Source: Rugosimonospora acidiphila
GTDB lineage: Bacteria; Actinomycetota; Actinomycetes; Mycobacteriales; Micromonosporaceae
DNA length: 64,000 bases
Direction of reading: 5' to 3'
Assembly: GCF_039543385.1 (NCBI RefSeq)
Contig: NZ_BAABJQ010000008.1
Location: 62,001 to 126,000 of the forward strand
The position numbers were made by a program, and so were the translations under genes. Below the pieces are notes generated by a model that did no database searches, was not told where the DNA came from, and was given only the letters and a program-made list of their open reading frames with translations. Position 1 is the first letter of the stretch, and each line of letters opens with the position of its first letter. Positions 26,142 through 35,737 of the stretch are shown one piece after another.

Positions 26142-26812
26142 GCGCGGCACTGCTGGACGTGCGCGACGTGCGGGCCGGGTACGGCGGCACCGAAACGCTG
26201 CGCGGCGCGTCGCTGCACGTCGACCCGGCCGAGATCGTCGCACTGCTGGGCGAGAACGGCGCCGGCAAGACGACCCTGGCCCGGGTGGTGTCCGGGCTGC
26301 ACCGCGCCCGAACCGGGTCGGTGTACCTGGCCGGGCGCGATATCACCGGCCTTGCCCCGCACCAGATCGTGCGGCACGGGCTGGCCCATGTGAGCGCCGG
26401 GCGCCGCGTGTTCGCCAGCCTCACCATCGAGCAGAACCTGACGGTCGCTGCCCGCCGCCGCGACCGACCGCTGCTCGCCGGCCGCCTGAGCGAGGTGTAC
26501 GAGACGTTCCCGGCGCTGCGGAATCGGCGCCGGCTGCTCGCCGCCGCGCTGTCCGGCGGCGAGCAGCAGATGCTCGTGATCGGCCGCGGGCTGATGAGCG
26601 CGCCGCAACTGCTGGTGGTCGACGAGCCGTCGAGCGGTCTCGCCCCGGCGATGATCGACGCGCTGGCCGCCGCGATCAGGGCATTGCGGGACGCGGGCAC
26701 TGCGACGCTGCTGATCGAACAGCACCGGTCGCTGGCCGAGCGGGTCGCGGACCGGATGCTGTCGCTGCGCGAAGGGCGTATCGAGCCAGCCGGCTCGGCG
26801 CCGCCGTCATGA
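26138..26812 (+). CDS. ABC transporter ATPase (LivF family)
   Basis: Protein of 224 residues, typical LivF size. Walker A is GENGAGKTT (about 37-45), the signature is LSGGEQQMLVIGRGLM (about 136-151), Walker B is LLVVDEPSSGLAP (about 156-168), and the H-loop is LLIEQH. The RAGYGGTETLRG start and the GLAHVSAGRRVFASLTIEQN segment are characteristic of LivF rather than LivG. It energises the upstream permeases together with the fused ATPase. Its stop codon abuts the stop of the convergent binding-protein gene: TCATGA at 26807-26812 serves both. Confidence 0.9.
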   Translation: MSAALLDVRDVRAGYGGTETLRGASLHVDPAEIVALLGENGAGKTTLARVVSGLHRARTGSVYLAGRDITGLAPHQIVRHGLAHVSAGRRVFASLTIEQNLTVAARRRDRPLLAGRLSEVYETFPALRNRRRLLAAALSGGEQQMLVIGRGLMSAPQLLVVDEPSSGLAPAMIDALAAAIRALRDAGTATLLIEQHRSLAERVADRMLSLREGRIEPAGSAPPS

Positions 26813-28051
26813 AAGCTGGTTCACCGAGGGCAGCGTGTCGGACAACGGGTCGTCGCCAACCGGCACGAACGTGAAGCCGTCGAATCGCGCGAAGTACATG
26901 TCGCTGGGGTTGACGCCCTCGTGCTGCGCCGGGCCGTAGCCCCGGTAGTCGCCGTTCGCGCCGACGATGCTGACCTGGTTGAGCTTCTCCATCAACGCGG
27001 TGCCGGCCGAGCCGCCGCTGGCGAGCGCGGACATCACGAGCCGGACCGCGTCGTAGGAGAACATCGCCCAGTCCGGCGGCTGAATTACCGCCTTGCCGTT
27101 CTGGCTGACGCCCACGTGCTCGGCCCCGAACTTCGCCTCATAGCGGCCTCGGAACGCCTCGAACGGCGCGGGTCCGACCTCGGCCGTCATGCGAAACGAC
27201 ACGAACGTGACGTCGTGCAGCCAGTCCGGGTGCTGGGCGAGCCGTTGCCGCACCAGAGGGTCCTCACCGGTGGTGCCGGTGATGATCGGCACCGACCAGC
27301 CGACCTCGTGCACCGCCTGGACGATCGCGGCGACGTCGGCCGCGCTCGCCCACACAATCAGACGAGTGGCGCCGGCCTGCTTGGCCCCGAGCACCTGCGG
27401 GGTCACGTCGGCCACCCGCGCGGGCAACTGGCCGTCCGAGACGATGCGGACGCCATCGATGCCGAACGCCTTGTGCAGCGCGGCGCGACCCTGCTGGCCG
27501 TAGTCGGAGTCATCGCTGAGCAGCCCGACGCTCGGATGACTGTTGGCGATGTAGTCGGCGAGCCGGCGCGCCATCGGCTGGTCGGCCGGCGCCATGCGGA
27601 ACAGGGTTGGCCACTTCGAGGGGTCGATCAGTCCGTCGCCGCCGTCGAAGCAGATGAACACGGGCAGGTTGGCCGGGTCGGTCACCTGAGCAACGGAGCT
27701 CGCGCCGACGCCGTCGATGAGCAGCATCGCCGCGTGCTCGCGAACCGCGGTACGCGCGTCGGCCGCCGCCTTCGTCGACGAGCCGCCGTTGTCGAGCACC
27801 TGCACGCTCAGGTGGCGCTTGGCGGTGCCAACGGTTACGCCGCCTTGGGACTCGAGTTCGCTGGCGGCCAGCTGGGCTCCGTTCTTGATCGACGTGGCGA
27901 TCCACGGCTGGCTGCTCACCGGTGCGCTTACGACTATCCGCAGGTCACTGGACGAGCCGCCCGATCGCTGCCCGGACGAACAGCCCGCGGCCGACGCCGC
28001 TGCGAACAGCATGACCAAACCCGCGCCGAGAAACGTCCGACCTCGCCCCAT
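26807..28051 (-). CDS. Substrate-binding lipoprotein of the Liv-type transporter
   Basis: Protein of 414 residues. ATG 28051 is chosen because it begins a lipoprotein signal (MGRGRTFLGAGLVMLFAAA) with a lipobox ending at AAGC, so the mature protein would be anchored on the outer face of the membrane. The body is a type I periplasmic-binding fold of the Leu/Ile/Val-binding class: IVVSAPVSSQPW, the VLIDGVGASSV strand region, the LLSDDSDYG hinge strand and TRLIVWASAADVAAIVQAV. Convergent with, and immediately adjacent to, the transporter genes, so it is very probably the binding partner, though transcribed separately. Ligand unknown. Confidence 0.85.
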   Translation of the reverse strand: MGRGRTFLGAGLVMLFAAASAAGCSSGQRSGGSSSDLRIVVSAPVSSQPWIATSIKNGAQLAASELESQGGVTVGTAKRHLSVQVLDNGGSSTKAAADARTAVREHAAMLLIDGVGASSVAQVTDPANLPVFICFDGGDGLIDPSKWPTLFRMAPADQPMARRLADYIANSHPSVGLLSDDSDYGQQGRAALHKAFGIDGVRIVSDGQLPARVADVTPQVLGAKQAGATRLIVWASAADVAAIVQAVHEVGWSVPIITGTTGEDPLVRQRLAQHPDWLHDVTFVSFRMTAEVGPAPFEAFRGRYEAKFGAEHVGVSQNGKAVIQPPDWAMFSYDAVRLVMSALASGGSAGTALMEKLNQVSIVGANGDYRGYGPAQHEGVNPSDMYFARFDGFTFVPVGDDPLSDTLPSVNQLS

Positions 28052-28200
28052 AGGGTGCGAGATTATCCCGACCGCTGCCCATGGGGCCTTATACGGATGT
28101 ACTGCGCCTGTCCGCCGTCGCTTCGACGATCGTCGGAGGACAGGACGGCACCGGAGCAACTAGCGTGCGAGAGATCACATCGGCGGCGATAGGAGCAGTT

Positions 28201-28683
28201 GTGCACCGTCCGAGCATTCTCGCCGCGTCCGGCCTCCTCGCCTTGGCCGCTCTCGCCGGCTGTGGTAATAGCAGCAAGCCGGCCCAGGACTCGTCCGGCT
28301 CATCGGCACCACCGGCCGCCACGAGCGCTGCCCCGGCTGCCAACGGCATCGACTGCGCGAAGGCCGGCGACCTCGACGCCACTCCCGCGCTCAAGCCGCC
28401 CGCGAACTTCCCGATGGTGTCCGACGGGCACCTGTACGAGGCCAAAGGGCCGTTCGGCAAGACCGAACTGTTCTTCGTCTGGAAGCAGGCCGATCCCACC
28501 AACCTGGACGTTGTCCGCGACGAGGCGGCGAACCTGCTCGTCAGCGCCGGGTACAAGCTGGAGCGCAAGGACCAGGAGGAGGGATCCGAGGCCGAGGCGA
28601 CGCTGTCCGGCCCGCAGACTGTCGCGATCCAAGTGATCCAGCTGTGCACGGGTCGGGTGCGGGTCAAGTACCAGCTCGGTTAG
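28201..28683 (+). CDS. Small secreted lipoprotein of unknown function
   Basis: Protein of 160 residues from GTG 28201, which follows AGGAGCAG at good spacing. The signal HRPSILAASGLLALAALAGC has a clear lipobox (LAGC), then a Ser/Ala/Pro-rich spacer (about 22-50). A compact domain follows with two cysteines (near 54 and 148) that could form a disulfide. FFVWKQADPTNLDVVRDEA and LVSAGYKLERKDQEEGSEAE look like an alternating strand/helix domain. No family recognised. It is divergent from the binding-protein gene, with a shared promoter region of about 150 bases. Confidence 0.65.
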   Translation: MHRPSILAASGLLALAALAGCGNSSKPAQDSSGSSAPPAATSAAPAANGIDCAKAGDLDATPALKPPANFPMVSDGHLYEAKGPFGKTELFFVWKQADPTNLDVVRDEAANLLVSAGYKLERKDQEEGSEAEATLSGPQTVAIQVIQLCTGRVRVKYQLG

Positions 28684-29173
28684 CGCGGCCTCGTCCGGCG
28701 GAGCTGCGTCGCAGCTCATGGGCAGCGCCCACCGCACCAGTTCCGCCGGGGACACCGCGCCTTCGCCCCACGCACCGGGCCGAATCGTCGAATGTGGAGC
28801 GCCCGGGAGCGGACGCCGATCGGAAATCCAGTGGGGTCGCTCAAGCCAGCGTGCCGGTACTGCTCGATGCCAGGAACATCAACGCGGACGCCGTGTGCCA
28901 CGACGAATGACCGGACTCGCTGAGTCAGCCCTTCCGGGACGCCGTAGCAAAGGCTCACGTTCAGGGAACCTCGACGAGGACGACTGGGCGGTGCGGCGCG
29001 GCTCGTCATGCCTTGGGCTTGCGGTGCGTTGGACAGTGGGTTGTCACGAGCACGTCGATGGTTACTGATCTTGCGAAAGCATGGCGGGTGCTGGAATACT
29101 CGCCAGGTTCTCGCGCTCGGCCGGCCCTGCCACCTTGGTGCTGTCGCGCGCGTCGCCTGTCAAGGAGCCCATT
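28684..29173. other. Intergenic, no gene recognised
   Basis: About 490 bases between the small lipoprotein and the clan-A glycosidase. Frames on both strands are short or low in coding character. AAGGAG at 29162-29167 is the ribosome-binding site of the next gene. Confidence 0.4.
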
Positions 29174-30907
29174 GTGCCTCGTTTCCACTGTCCACCGTCG
29201 AGGCTTGTGATCCGGATCGGCCTGGTGGTGGGACTGGTGGTTCTCGGCGCGGTCGTGTCGCCGGTCCGGTCCGGTGCCGCGAGCGCCGCCGCCTTGCCGG
29301 GTGCGTCCAGCACGCCGAACATCCTGGTGAACTTCAGCACCCCGGTGCAGAAGATCGATCCTGCCGCGATCGGGGCCGACGAGACCGCGTTCGGCGCGCC
29401 GGACTTCGCCGAGGATCCGGCTGAGCAGCAACTGTTGAAAACACTCGGCCTTGGGTACTCGCGGATCCCGCTCATCTATCAGACACCGGGTGATCCCGGC
29501 AGTCCGATCGTCTGCGAGCCGGCCTACTGCGACACCGCGATCACCGGCGACCAGTGGATCGCGGGACAGCGGGCGGTGGGCGAGTCGCCGATCGTGCAGA
29601 TCGGAGATACCACCAGCACCGCCGACGCCGCCGCGATGGTGGCGCACTTCAACGTTGGCGGCGCCAATCCGGTACACCAGTGGATTATCGGGAATGAGCC
29701 CGATGGCCACGGGGAAACCGCGGCCACCTACAGTGCCCGGTTCGACGCGCTGGCCGACGCGATGAAAGCGGTTGACCCGACCATTCTGATAGGCGGAGGC
29801 ACCACCAACACCTATGACTCCGCGTTTCTCCGGCCGTTTCTGCAGGTGAGTGGGTCCCGGGTGGACTTCGTGGATTTCCATTTCTATCCGGAGCGGCCGA
29901 CCAGCCCGTTGACCCAGGCGCAGTTGGTCGGTGAGCTGAACAACCTCAGCACGTACCTGACGTCGATGCGGACGCTGATCAACACGGTGGTGCCCAGCCG
30001 GGCCAGCCAGATCGCCATTCATGTCGGGGAGTGGAACATCTCGACGGCGTTGATGGCCGATGACTTCGCGGGATTCGCCTCGGTGTGGGACGCCGCCGCG
30101 CTGGGCCGGATTCTCGCGGCGGGCGACGACAGCATGATGTACGCGACGAAGAACGGCGGCCTGGGCCTGGTCGCCGACGGACTGAACATGGCCGCGGGCT
30201 ATTCGGAAGACACCCCGATGCCCAGCTACGAGGCGATGAGCATGTTCACCGGGGCCGGTCTCTTCCCGCATTTCGGCACGACTCTGGTCTCCGCGACGTC
30301 GAGTCTGGCCGGTGTCGAGGTGCACGCCTCGAGTGGCCAGGACAACATCGTGCTGATCAATGAGAACGCGACCGCCAAGAACGCGGTGATCCACCTCGCG
30401 AACGGTCAGCGCCGGACCATGACGGCCTGGCAGATCAACCAGACCGGTCCGGTCGCCGCGGCACCCCGGCAGGTCGCCACGACAACGACCATCAACGGTA
30501 CGTTCGACGTCGCCTTGCCGGCGCTGTCGGTGACCACCCTGGTGGTAGGTGCCCCGGGCGCGGCCGCCAGCCACTTCACCTTCCACGACGCTTCGACGGG
30601 TCGCTGCCTGGACAGCACCACGGCCGGTGTGGCCAGCACAGGGACCTGCGGCGGCGGGAACACGCAGAACTGGAAGGTTGTCGGTACCACGTTGGTGGAC
30701 GCGCAGACCGGGCTCTGTCTGGACAGCAGTGCCGCCGGCAGCGCGTACACCCGGGTGTGCAACGCCGGTAACAACCAGAACTGGTACAGCCTGGGCAGTC
30801 TGCTGGTGGACGCGCAGACTGGCCGGTGCCTGGACAGCAACGCCGCCGGTACCGCGCTGACCAGCGTCTGCTCCGGCGCGGCCACCCAGAACTGGAACGT
30901 CACCTGA
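29174..30907 (+). CDS. Secreted clan-A glycoside hydrolase with ricin-type lectin domain
   Basis: Protein of 577 residues. GTG 29174 is chosen because AAGGAG sits seven bases upstream and a long Sec signal follows (hydrophobic 12-32). Residues 45-360 look like a TIM barrel of the GH39/51/79 group: HQWIIGNEPDGHG gives the acid/base E175 after an asparagine, and IAIHVGEWN gives the nucleophile E286. A small beta-domain (about 375-455) follows. Residues 465-577 are a ricin B-type CBM13 with three subdomains, each with GxCLDS and a closing QNW. Probably hydrolyses plant or fungal polysaccharide outside the cell; exact family and linkage uncertain. Confidence 0.8.
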   Translation: MPRFHCPPSRLVIRIGLVVGLVVLGAVVSPVRSGAASAAALPGASSTPNILVNFSTPVQKIDPAAIGADETAFGAPDFAEDPAEQQLLKTLGLGYSRIPLIYQTPGDPGSPIVCEPAYCDTAITGDQWIAGQRAVGESPIVQIGDTTSTADAAAMVAHFNVGGANPVHQWIIGNEPDGHGETAATYSARFDALADAMKAVDPTILIGGGTTNTYDSAFLRPFLQVSGSRVDFVDFHFYPERPTSPLTQAQLVGELNNLSTYLTSMRTLINTVVPSRASQIAIHVGEWNISTALMADDFAGFASVWDAAALGRILAAGDDSMMYATKNGGLGLVADGLNMAAGYSEDTPMPSYEAMSMFTGAGLFPHFGTTLVSATSSLAGVEVHASSGQDNIVLINENATAKNAVIHLANGQRRTMTAWQINQTGPVAAAPRQVATTTTINGTFDVALPALSVTTLVVGAPGAAASHFTFHDASTGRCLDSTTAGVASTGTCGGGNTQNWKVVGTTLVDAQTGLCLDSSAAGSAYTRVCNAGNNQNWYSLGSLLVDAQTGRCLDSNAAGTALTSVCSGAATQNWNVT

Positions 30908-31227
30908 GCAGGCTCACCCGCCAGCGTCGTGAAGATCGCCAGCGCGAATGGAGTCCGCTGCACGCGCCGGGCGTAATAGTCCGTCCTGCCAAGGGATCCT
31001 GCACCTGAGTGCGCCCCCTGCCCCGCCGAACGTTCCGCGAATCTATCACCGTACCCATGCTTCACCGGCCACGCTGCGTCGGTCAGCCCCGGTGCGGTTC
31101 CCGCGCGGGCATGCCTGCCGAGGGACCCGAGACCGGACAGCGCGTCGGGTGTCTAAGTCTGGACGGTGACGGCCGTGCCGCTGGGAAGCTGGATGAGTGC
31201 TTCCGGGTCCCGCCCATCAGCCGGGTG
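30908..31227. other. Intergenic between convergent genes
   Basis: About 320 bases between two converging genes. No recognisable gene and no strong hairpin found by eye. Confidence 0.4.
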
Positions 31228-32769
31228 TCATTCCCGTGGCATCCGTTTGCCCAGCGCCCCCATCCGCTTGACCATCCGGCGCCAGTCCCGTCCCGTAGGT
31301 ACCACCGGAAGACCCCAGACCGGCGGCATGCTGCCTGGCGTGCCGACCGGCCCGTGGGTCTGTTTTTGAAGTTCCGTAAGGAGGTACAGCAGGTCGGTCA
31401 CCGACTGGTGGGCCGCGGGGATCTGGCCCAGCAGGACCTGGCACTCGCCCAGCACCGTGAGCGCGTGCATCAGGTCCGGCCAGTTGACGTGGGTGACCAG
31501 GGCGGTGTGCTGCTGAAAGCTTGCGATGGACTCGCTGGCGGCGCGCTGGGCACCGGCCACGTCACCGACGGCCAGCGCCGCCTGCGCGACGGTCAGCGCG
31601 CTGTACGCGAGGTACCCCGCGTCCTGCGATCCCAGTCGCACGGAGGGGTCCAGGCACCGATACCAGTACGTGGCCCGCTCCGCGCAGTCGACCGCCAGTT
31701 CCTCGAGATCCAGGGCGTGGGCCACCGCGCACTGCCGGGCGAGCTTTCCCGCCAGCTCGAGCGGGACGGTGGGCGGTACCGGCGGGCCGGACGGATCCTC
31801 GGATGTGGGCGAGACGGCTCGCGCCGACAGGGCGACGGCCTCGACCGTCGGATCCAGTCGCCTGGTCCGGTCCACCGCCTCGGCGATGGTGTCGTCGAAC
31901 CGCGCCGCCGCCAGCCAGTCCAATGACTCACGCATGTCGTTCGGGACGGTGCGGCCGACCTCGGCGACATCCCGCGAGGCGGTGGGAGCCCCGGCGGCCG
32001 GGGGATCCGTGTCGGTGGGGTCCATGGTGGTGGGGTCCGTGGTGCCCGCCGATCCGGGTGCGCCGCCCGGCGGTGAACCCGGGTCGTCCAGCAGCGACAG
32101 CGCCGCGGCCAGCATCACCGCATGGCCGTACCGATACGCGAAGCCGGCCGCGGCGGCGCCGGCCTCCTCCCGTGCCCGGCGCCGGCGTGGGCGCCCGGGC
32201 TCCGGCAGCACATCCCGGTGCAGGCCCATCGCGGTCGAGGCGGCCAGCAGTACCCAGCCGCCCTCGGCGCCACCGGCGTCGTCTGCCAGCACCCGGCGCA
32301 TCGCGCCGGCGATAACCTCGCCGTAGGCGCGCAGCCGCTCCCGGGCGGCACCGCCGCCGGCCTCACGCGCGGCGGCGGCGGAGTCCCGGGCGGCCACGAG
32401 TGCGGCAGAGGGAGTCGGCGGCTCGCCACCGGCCCCGCCGGCTGGCAGTTCGCCGTGTCTGGCCTGGTACCGGTTGATCAGCTCGAGCGCCGCGACGTGG
32501 GTCAGGATGCCGGGCAGCGCGGCCGCGTTGGCGTGGCCGGTGCTCAGCTCCGGTCGGGCCGACCGCGCCGCGAGCGGCGCCATCTGCGTCAGGGAGAGCG
32601 CGGCGGCGACCAGCCACTGGCACGCCTGGGGGCGGTCCTGGACGCCCGGCAACAGTTCACACATCGTGCGGGTGACGGCGGTGCGCACGACGCCGGAGAT
32701 GGCCTTGGCCGCGTGGCGGGGGATGCCCAGCTCGGCCAGGTCATCGCTGCCGTCGCCCAAAACCGTCAT
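31228..32769 (-). CDS. Hypothetical protein, alpha-helical, possibly TPR-like
   Basis: Protein of 513 residues, family not recognised. ATG 32769 is preferred to an upstream one because GGAGG lies eight bases before it. No signal peptide or membrane segment. The N-terminal 240 residues are Ala-rich helices (SLTQMAPLAARSARPEL, AALELINRYQARHG). A Pro/Asp/Thr-rich linker lies at about 245-290. The C-terminal 220 residues have repeated helical hairpins such as VDCAERATYWYRCLDP, YSALTVAQAALAVGDVAGAQ and LMHALTVLGECQVLLGQIPA, whose spacing suggests TPR-like repeats, a scaffold or a regulator. Divergent from the flavoreductase operon. Confidence 0.6.
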   Translation of the reverse strand: MTVLGDGSDDLAELGIPRHAAKAISGVVRTAVTRTMCELLPGVQDRPQACQWLVAAALSLTQMAPLAARSARPELSTGHANAAALPGILTHVAALELINRYQARHGELPAGGAGGEPPTPSAALVAARDSAAAAREAGGGAARERLRAYGEVIAGAMRRVLADDAGGAEGGWVLLAASTAMGLHRDVLPEPGRPRRRRAREEAGAAAAGFAYRYGHAVMLAAALSLLDDPGSPPGGAPGSAGTTDPTTMDPTDTDPPAAGAPTASRDVAEVGRTVPNDMRESLDWLAAARFDDTIAEAVDRTRRLDPTVEAVALSARAVSPTSEDPSGPPVPPTVPLELAGKLARQCAVAHALDLEELAVDCAERATYWYRCLDPSVRLGSQDAGYLAYSALTVAQAALAVGDVAGAQRAASESIASFQQHTALVTHVNWPDLMHALTVLGECQVLLGQIPAAHQSVTDLLYLLTELQKQTHGPVGTPGSMPPVWGLPVVPTGRDWRRMVKRMGALGKRMPRE

Positions 32770-33086
32770 GCCAGACCTCCGTAACGGCACCGCTTCGACC
32801 GGCGGATGGGGCTCCCGTGCCGTACCCATTATTGATCATCAGCGCCCGGTGCTGAAGACCCGCCTCCGGGCCTTGGCCGCCCCCAAACCCGCGTCGGGCG
32901 GCCGGTCGGCTCAGGCCCGGGTGGTGATGAGCGGCCGGAGCGCCTCGGGCTCGGGCAGCGTGAACAGCGCGCCGGGGCTGCCGGCGGTCTCGTTTCGACG
33001 GGGCGGCCGCCAGCTCGGGTCGTGGGCGGAGGCCCACCCATAGAAGCTCTCATGAGGCTCAAAGAATTCGTCGCCAGCCTTGACTC
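32770..33086. other. Divergent intergenic region, no gene recognised
   Basis: About 317 bases that should hold promoters for the hypothetical gene and for the flavoreductase operon. No clear operator seen. Confidence 0.35.
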
Positions 33087-34469
33087 ATGGCGGGCAAACG
33101 GATCGAGGCACGGCACAGGGAGCCGGCGCAGTGGTGGGCCGACGCCACCGGGGCGTTGGCGATGGGCAGCCTCGTGGTTGCCGCGGCGCTGTGGCTGCAC
33201 GGTGCCGGACTGCAGGCGGTGTTGCGGGGTGGCCCCGAGGCCGTAACGTCGGTGGGCAGGGTGACCGGTCTGGTTGCGGCAGATCTGCTGCTGTTGCAGG
33301 TGTTCCTTATGGCCCGGCTGCCCTGGGTCGAGCGCTGCTTCGGCCAGGACCGGTTGGTGCGCTGGCACCGTGGTGCCGGGCTGTGGTCGTTCTGGCTGAT
33401 GGTTGCCCATGTCGGCCTGATCACCGTGGGGTACGCGGGCTCCGGCGGCACGGGCGTCGTCTGGGAGGGCTGGACTCTGGCCGTTGGCTATCCCGGGATG
33501 CTGCTGGCGGTGGCGGGCACGGCGCTGCTGGTCGCGGTGGTGGTGTTGTCTGTCCGGAAGGCGCGGCGCCGTTTGCGGTATGAATCGTGGCACCTGCTGC
33601 ACCTTTACGCCTATCTCGGTGTGGGGCTGGCGTTGCCACACCAGCTGTGGACCGGCACCGATTTCATCGGCTCTGCGGCGGCGCGGATCTACTGGTGGGC
33701 CGTGTACGGGATCTGTGCCGGTAGCGTGCTGGTCTTCCGGATCGGCCTGCCGCTGTGGCGTAGCTGGCGGTATCGACTGCGGGTGCACCGGGTGGTCTGG
33801 GAGGCGCCGGAGGTGTTCTCCGTGTACCTGTCCGGGCGTGATCTGCGCCGGTTACCGGTGCGGGCCGGCCAGTTTTTCAATTGGCGGTTTCTGACCGGGA
33901 CCGGGTGGATGCGGGCGCACCCGTACTCGCTGTCTGCGATGCCCAGGAACGACGAACTGCGCATCACGGCGCGGGCTGCCGGCGACGATGCGTATCGCAT
34001 CGCGCGTGCCCGCCCCGGTACCAGGGTGCTGATCGAGGGGCCCTACGGGAGGCTGACCGGTACGGTCCGCAACCGGCGGCGGATCCTGCTGCTCGCCGCG
34101 GGCATCGGGATCACGCCGATGCGTGCGCTGCTGGAGGCTCTGCCCTACCGGGCCGGTGAAGCGGCGCTGGCGTACCGGGCGAACACTTTCGAGGATTTCG
34201 CGTTACGGGCCGAGTTGGACGCCATCGCCCGCCGCCGCGGAGCGGCTGTGCACTACCTCGATGGGCCGCCGCCCCGGCACTCGTCGTGGTTGCCGGTATC
34301 CCTGGCGTACCTGTCGGATCGCGACATGCTGCACCGCATCGCTCCGGACGTGGCGTGCCGGGATGTGTATGTCTGCGGGCCGCCGCCGTGGATGGAGGCG
34401 ATCCGGCTGGCGCTGGCCGAGGCCAGGGTGCCGGCCGATCAGATCCACAGTGAGGATTTCGGATGGTGA
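33087..34469 (+). CDS. Transmembrane ferric-reductase-like flavoreductase
   Basis: Protein of 460 residues. The N-terminal half (about 20-220) has six helices of the ferric reductase/NOX/MsrQ type, with histidines in VRWHRGAGLW, LMVAHVGL, YESWHLLHLYAY and ALPHQLW that could bind two hemes. The C-terminal half is a ferredoxin-NADP reductase: FAD motif HPYSLSAMP (about 276-284), GPYGRLTG, NAD(P) loop LLAAGIGITPMRAL and the terminal VYVCGPPPWMEA. It would move electrons from cytosolic NAD(P)H through heme to an acceptor outside the membrane. The next gene, an FMN-binding protein overlapping by seven bases, is the likely acceptor. Confidence 0.85.
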   Translation: MAGKRIEARHREPAQWWADATGALAMGSLVVAAALWLHGAGLQAVLRGGPEAVTSVGRVTGLVAADLLLLQVFLMARLPWVERCFGQDRLVRWHRGAGLWSFWLMVAHVGLITVGYAGSGGTGVVWEGWTLAVGYPGMLLAVAGTALLVAVVVLSVRKARRRLRYESWHLLHLYAYLGVGLALPHQLWTGTDFIGSAAARIYWWAVYGICAGSVLVFRIGLPLWRSWRYRLRVHRVVWEAPEVFSVYLSGRDLRRLPVRAGQFFNWRFLTGTGWMRAHPYSLSAMPRNDELRITARAAGDDAYRIARARPGTRVLIEGPYGRLTGTVRNRRRILLLAAGIGITPMRALLEALPYRAGEAALAYRANTFEDFALRAELDAIARRRGAAVHYLDGPPPRHSSWLPVSLAYLSDRDMLHRIAPDVACRDVYVCGPPPWMEAIRLALAEARVPADQIHSEDFGW

Positions 34470-34963
34470 AGCGCAGCGAGGGTCGGATGCGCCGGATCGC
34501 CCTGGTGATGGCGGGTACCGCGGCCGGGGTGGTGCTGCTGTTCAGTTACCGGACCAGTACCTCCGGATCGGGCGTCGGCGTGGCCGGCGCACCTCCGGGA
34601 ATCGTCAAGCCCGTCGTCGCGGTCCCCGACCCGGCACAGCCGAGACCGTCGGCCACGGCCTCCGCGGGCGCGGCGGATTCGGGCACCCTGAGGGTCAACG
34701 GCACGACGGTGGACAACGGGTACGGCCCGGTGCAGGTCCAGGTGAGGATCTCTAACGGCAAGATCGTTGATGTGACCGCGTTGGCGCTACCGCAGGACGG
34801 GCACTCCGAGCGGATCAACTCCTTCGCCGTGCCGCAACTGCGCGAGGAGGCGCTACGGGCACAAAGCGCCCACGTCGACGCGGTCAGCGGAGCCACCGAT
34901 ACCAGCATGGCGTACACCCGGTCGCTGCAGGCCGCGCTGGATGCGGCGCATCTGGGTGGCTGA
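34463..34963 (+). CDS. FMN-binding domain protein, membrane-anchored
   Basis: Protein of 166 residues with an N-terminal signal anchor (RIALVMAGTAAGVVLLFSY), a Pro/Ala/Ser spacer (about 40-75) and a C-terminal FMN-binding domain: YGPVQVQVRISNGKIVDVTAL, then DAVSGATDTSMAY. The SGAT-x-[ST] stretch is the site where ApbE-type transferases attach FMN covalently to threonine, as in NqrC/RnfG-like proteins. No apbE gene is present in the window. It overlaps the flavoreductase gene, so it is most likely the extracytoplasmic electron acceptor of that enzyme. Confidence 0.85.
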   Translation: MVKRSEGRMRRIALVMAGTAAGVVLLFSYRTSTSGSGVGVAGAPPGIVKPVVAVPDPAQPRPSATASAGAADSGTLRVNGTTVDNGYGPVQVQVRISNGKIVDVTALALPQDGHSERINSFAVPQLREEALRAQSAHVDAVSGATDTSMAYTRSLQAALDAAHLGG

Positions 34964-35056
34964 CCGGCCGTTACGGTGCTCGACCCGCGTCCGGGCGGTT
35001 GATGGGCCGCTGTCCTATCCCGGCGGTTCTTCAGGTTGGATCGGGATAATCGGACG

Positions 35057-35737
35057 GTGAGTGACCTGGTCGTGAGCGAGTCTCCGCGAATTCTCGTGGT
35101 GGAGGACAGCGCGGAGCTGTGCGGGATGCTGGACCGGCTGCTGGCCGACAGCGGATATCAGGTTGATCTTGCGAGGGACGGGCAGGCGGGGCTGCATCAA
35201 GCGCTGATTCGCGAGTACGACGTGTTGCTGGTCGACCGTGGTCTGCCTGGTATTGATGGATTGGATCTGATTATCCGGCTTCGCCGGCGTGGCCTGACTA
35301 CCCCGGTGTTGATCCTGACCGCGTACTCTGCGGTGGCCGACCGGGTCGCCGGGCTCGACGCCGGTGCGGAAGACTACTTGGTCAAGCCCTTCGAGGTCGA
35401 TGAGCTGCTGGCCCGGCTGCGGGCGCTGCGCCGCAGACACCTGGCGGTCGCCGAGGTACTGCGGCTCGGCGCCGGCGAGGTCGACGTCGCCGCCCGGGTG
35501 GCCCGGCTGGCGGATGGCAGCGAGGTGGAGCTGTCTGGGCGGGAGGCGGCCCTGCTGCGGGTGCTGGCGTCCCGCCCGACGCGGGTATACAGCCGGGATG
35601 AGCTGCGCGAGCAGGTCTTCGAGGCGGCCGAGTCGGCGTCCATCGTCGACACCTACGTCCATTATCTACGGCGCAAGCTGGGTACGGGCGCGGTCCGCAC
35701 CGTCCGAGGCCTGGGCTACCGGGCGGGTGCGCTGTGA
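35057..35737 (+). CDS. OmpR-family response regulator
   Basis: Protein of 226 residues. Receiver domain at about 10-120 with acidic pair E16/D17, phosphoacceptor D60 in VLLVDRGLPG, the ILTAYS threonine and lysine in YLVKPF. Winged-helix domain at about 130-226 with LSGREAALLRVLAS and the recognition helix region SIVDTYVHYLRRKLG, ending in VRTVRGLGYR. GTG 35057 is the chosen start; TTG 35036 is in frame upstream. It overlaps the kinase gene by four bases. Probably controls the adjacent flavoreductase/FMN genes, judged from position only. Confidence 0.88.
   Translation: MSDLVVSESPRILVVEDSAELCGMLDRLLADSGYQVDLARDGQAGLHQALIREYDVLLVDRGLPGIDGLDLIIRLRRRGLTTPVLILTAYSAVADRVAGLDAGAEDYLVKPFEVDELLARLRALRRRHLAVAEVLRLGAGEVDVAARVARLADGSEVELSGREAALLRVLASRPTRVYSRDELREQVFEAAESASIVDTYVHYLRRKLGTGAVRTVRGLGYRAGAL

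Noticed and set aside
29006..30586. 526-residue antisense frame in the clan-A glycosidase
   Set aside because: No domain; the sense gene has catalytic glutamates, a signal peptide and a ribosome-binding site.
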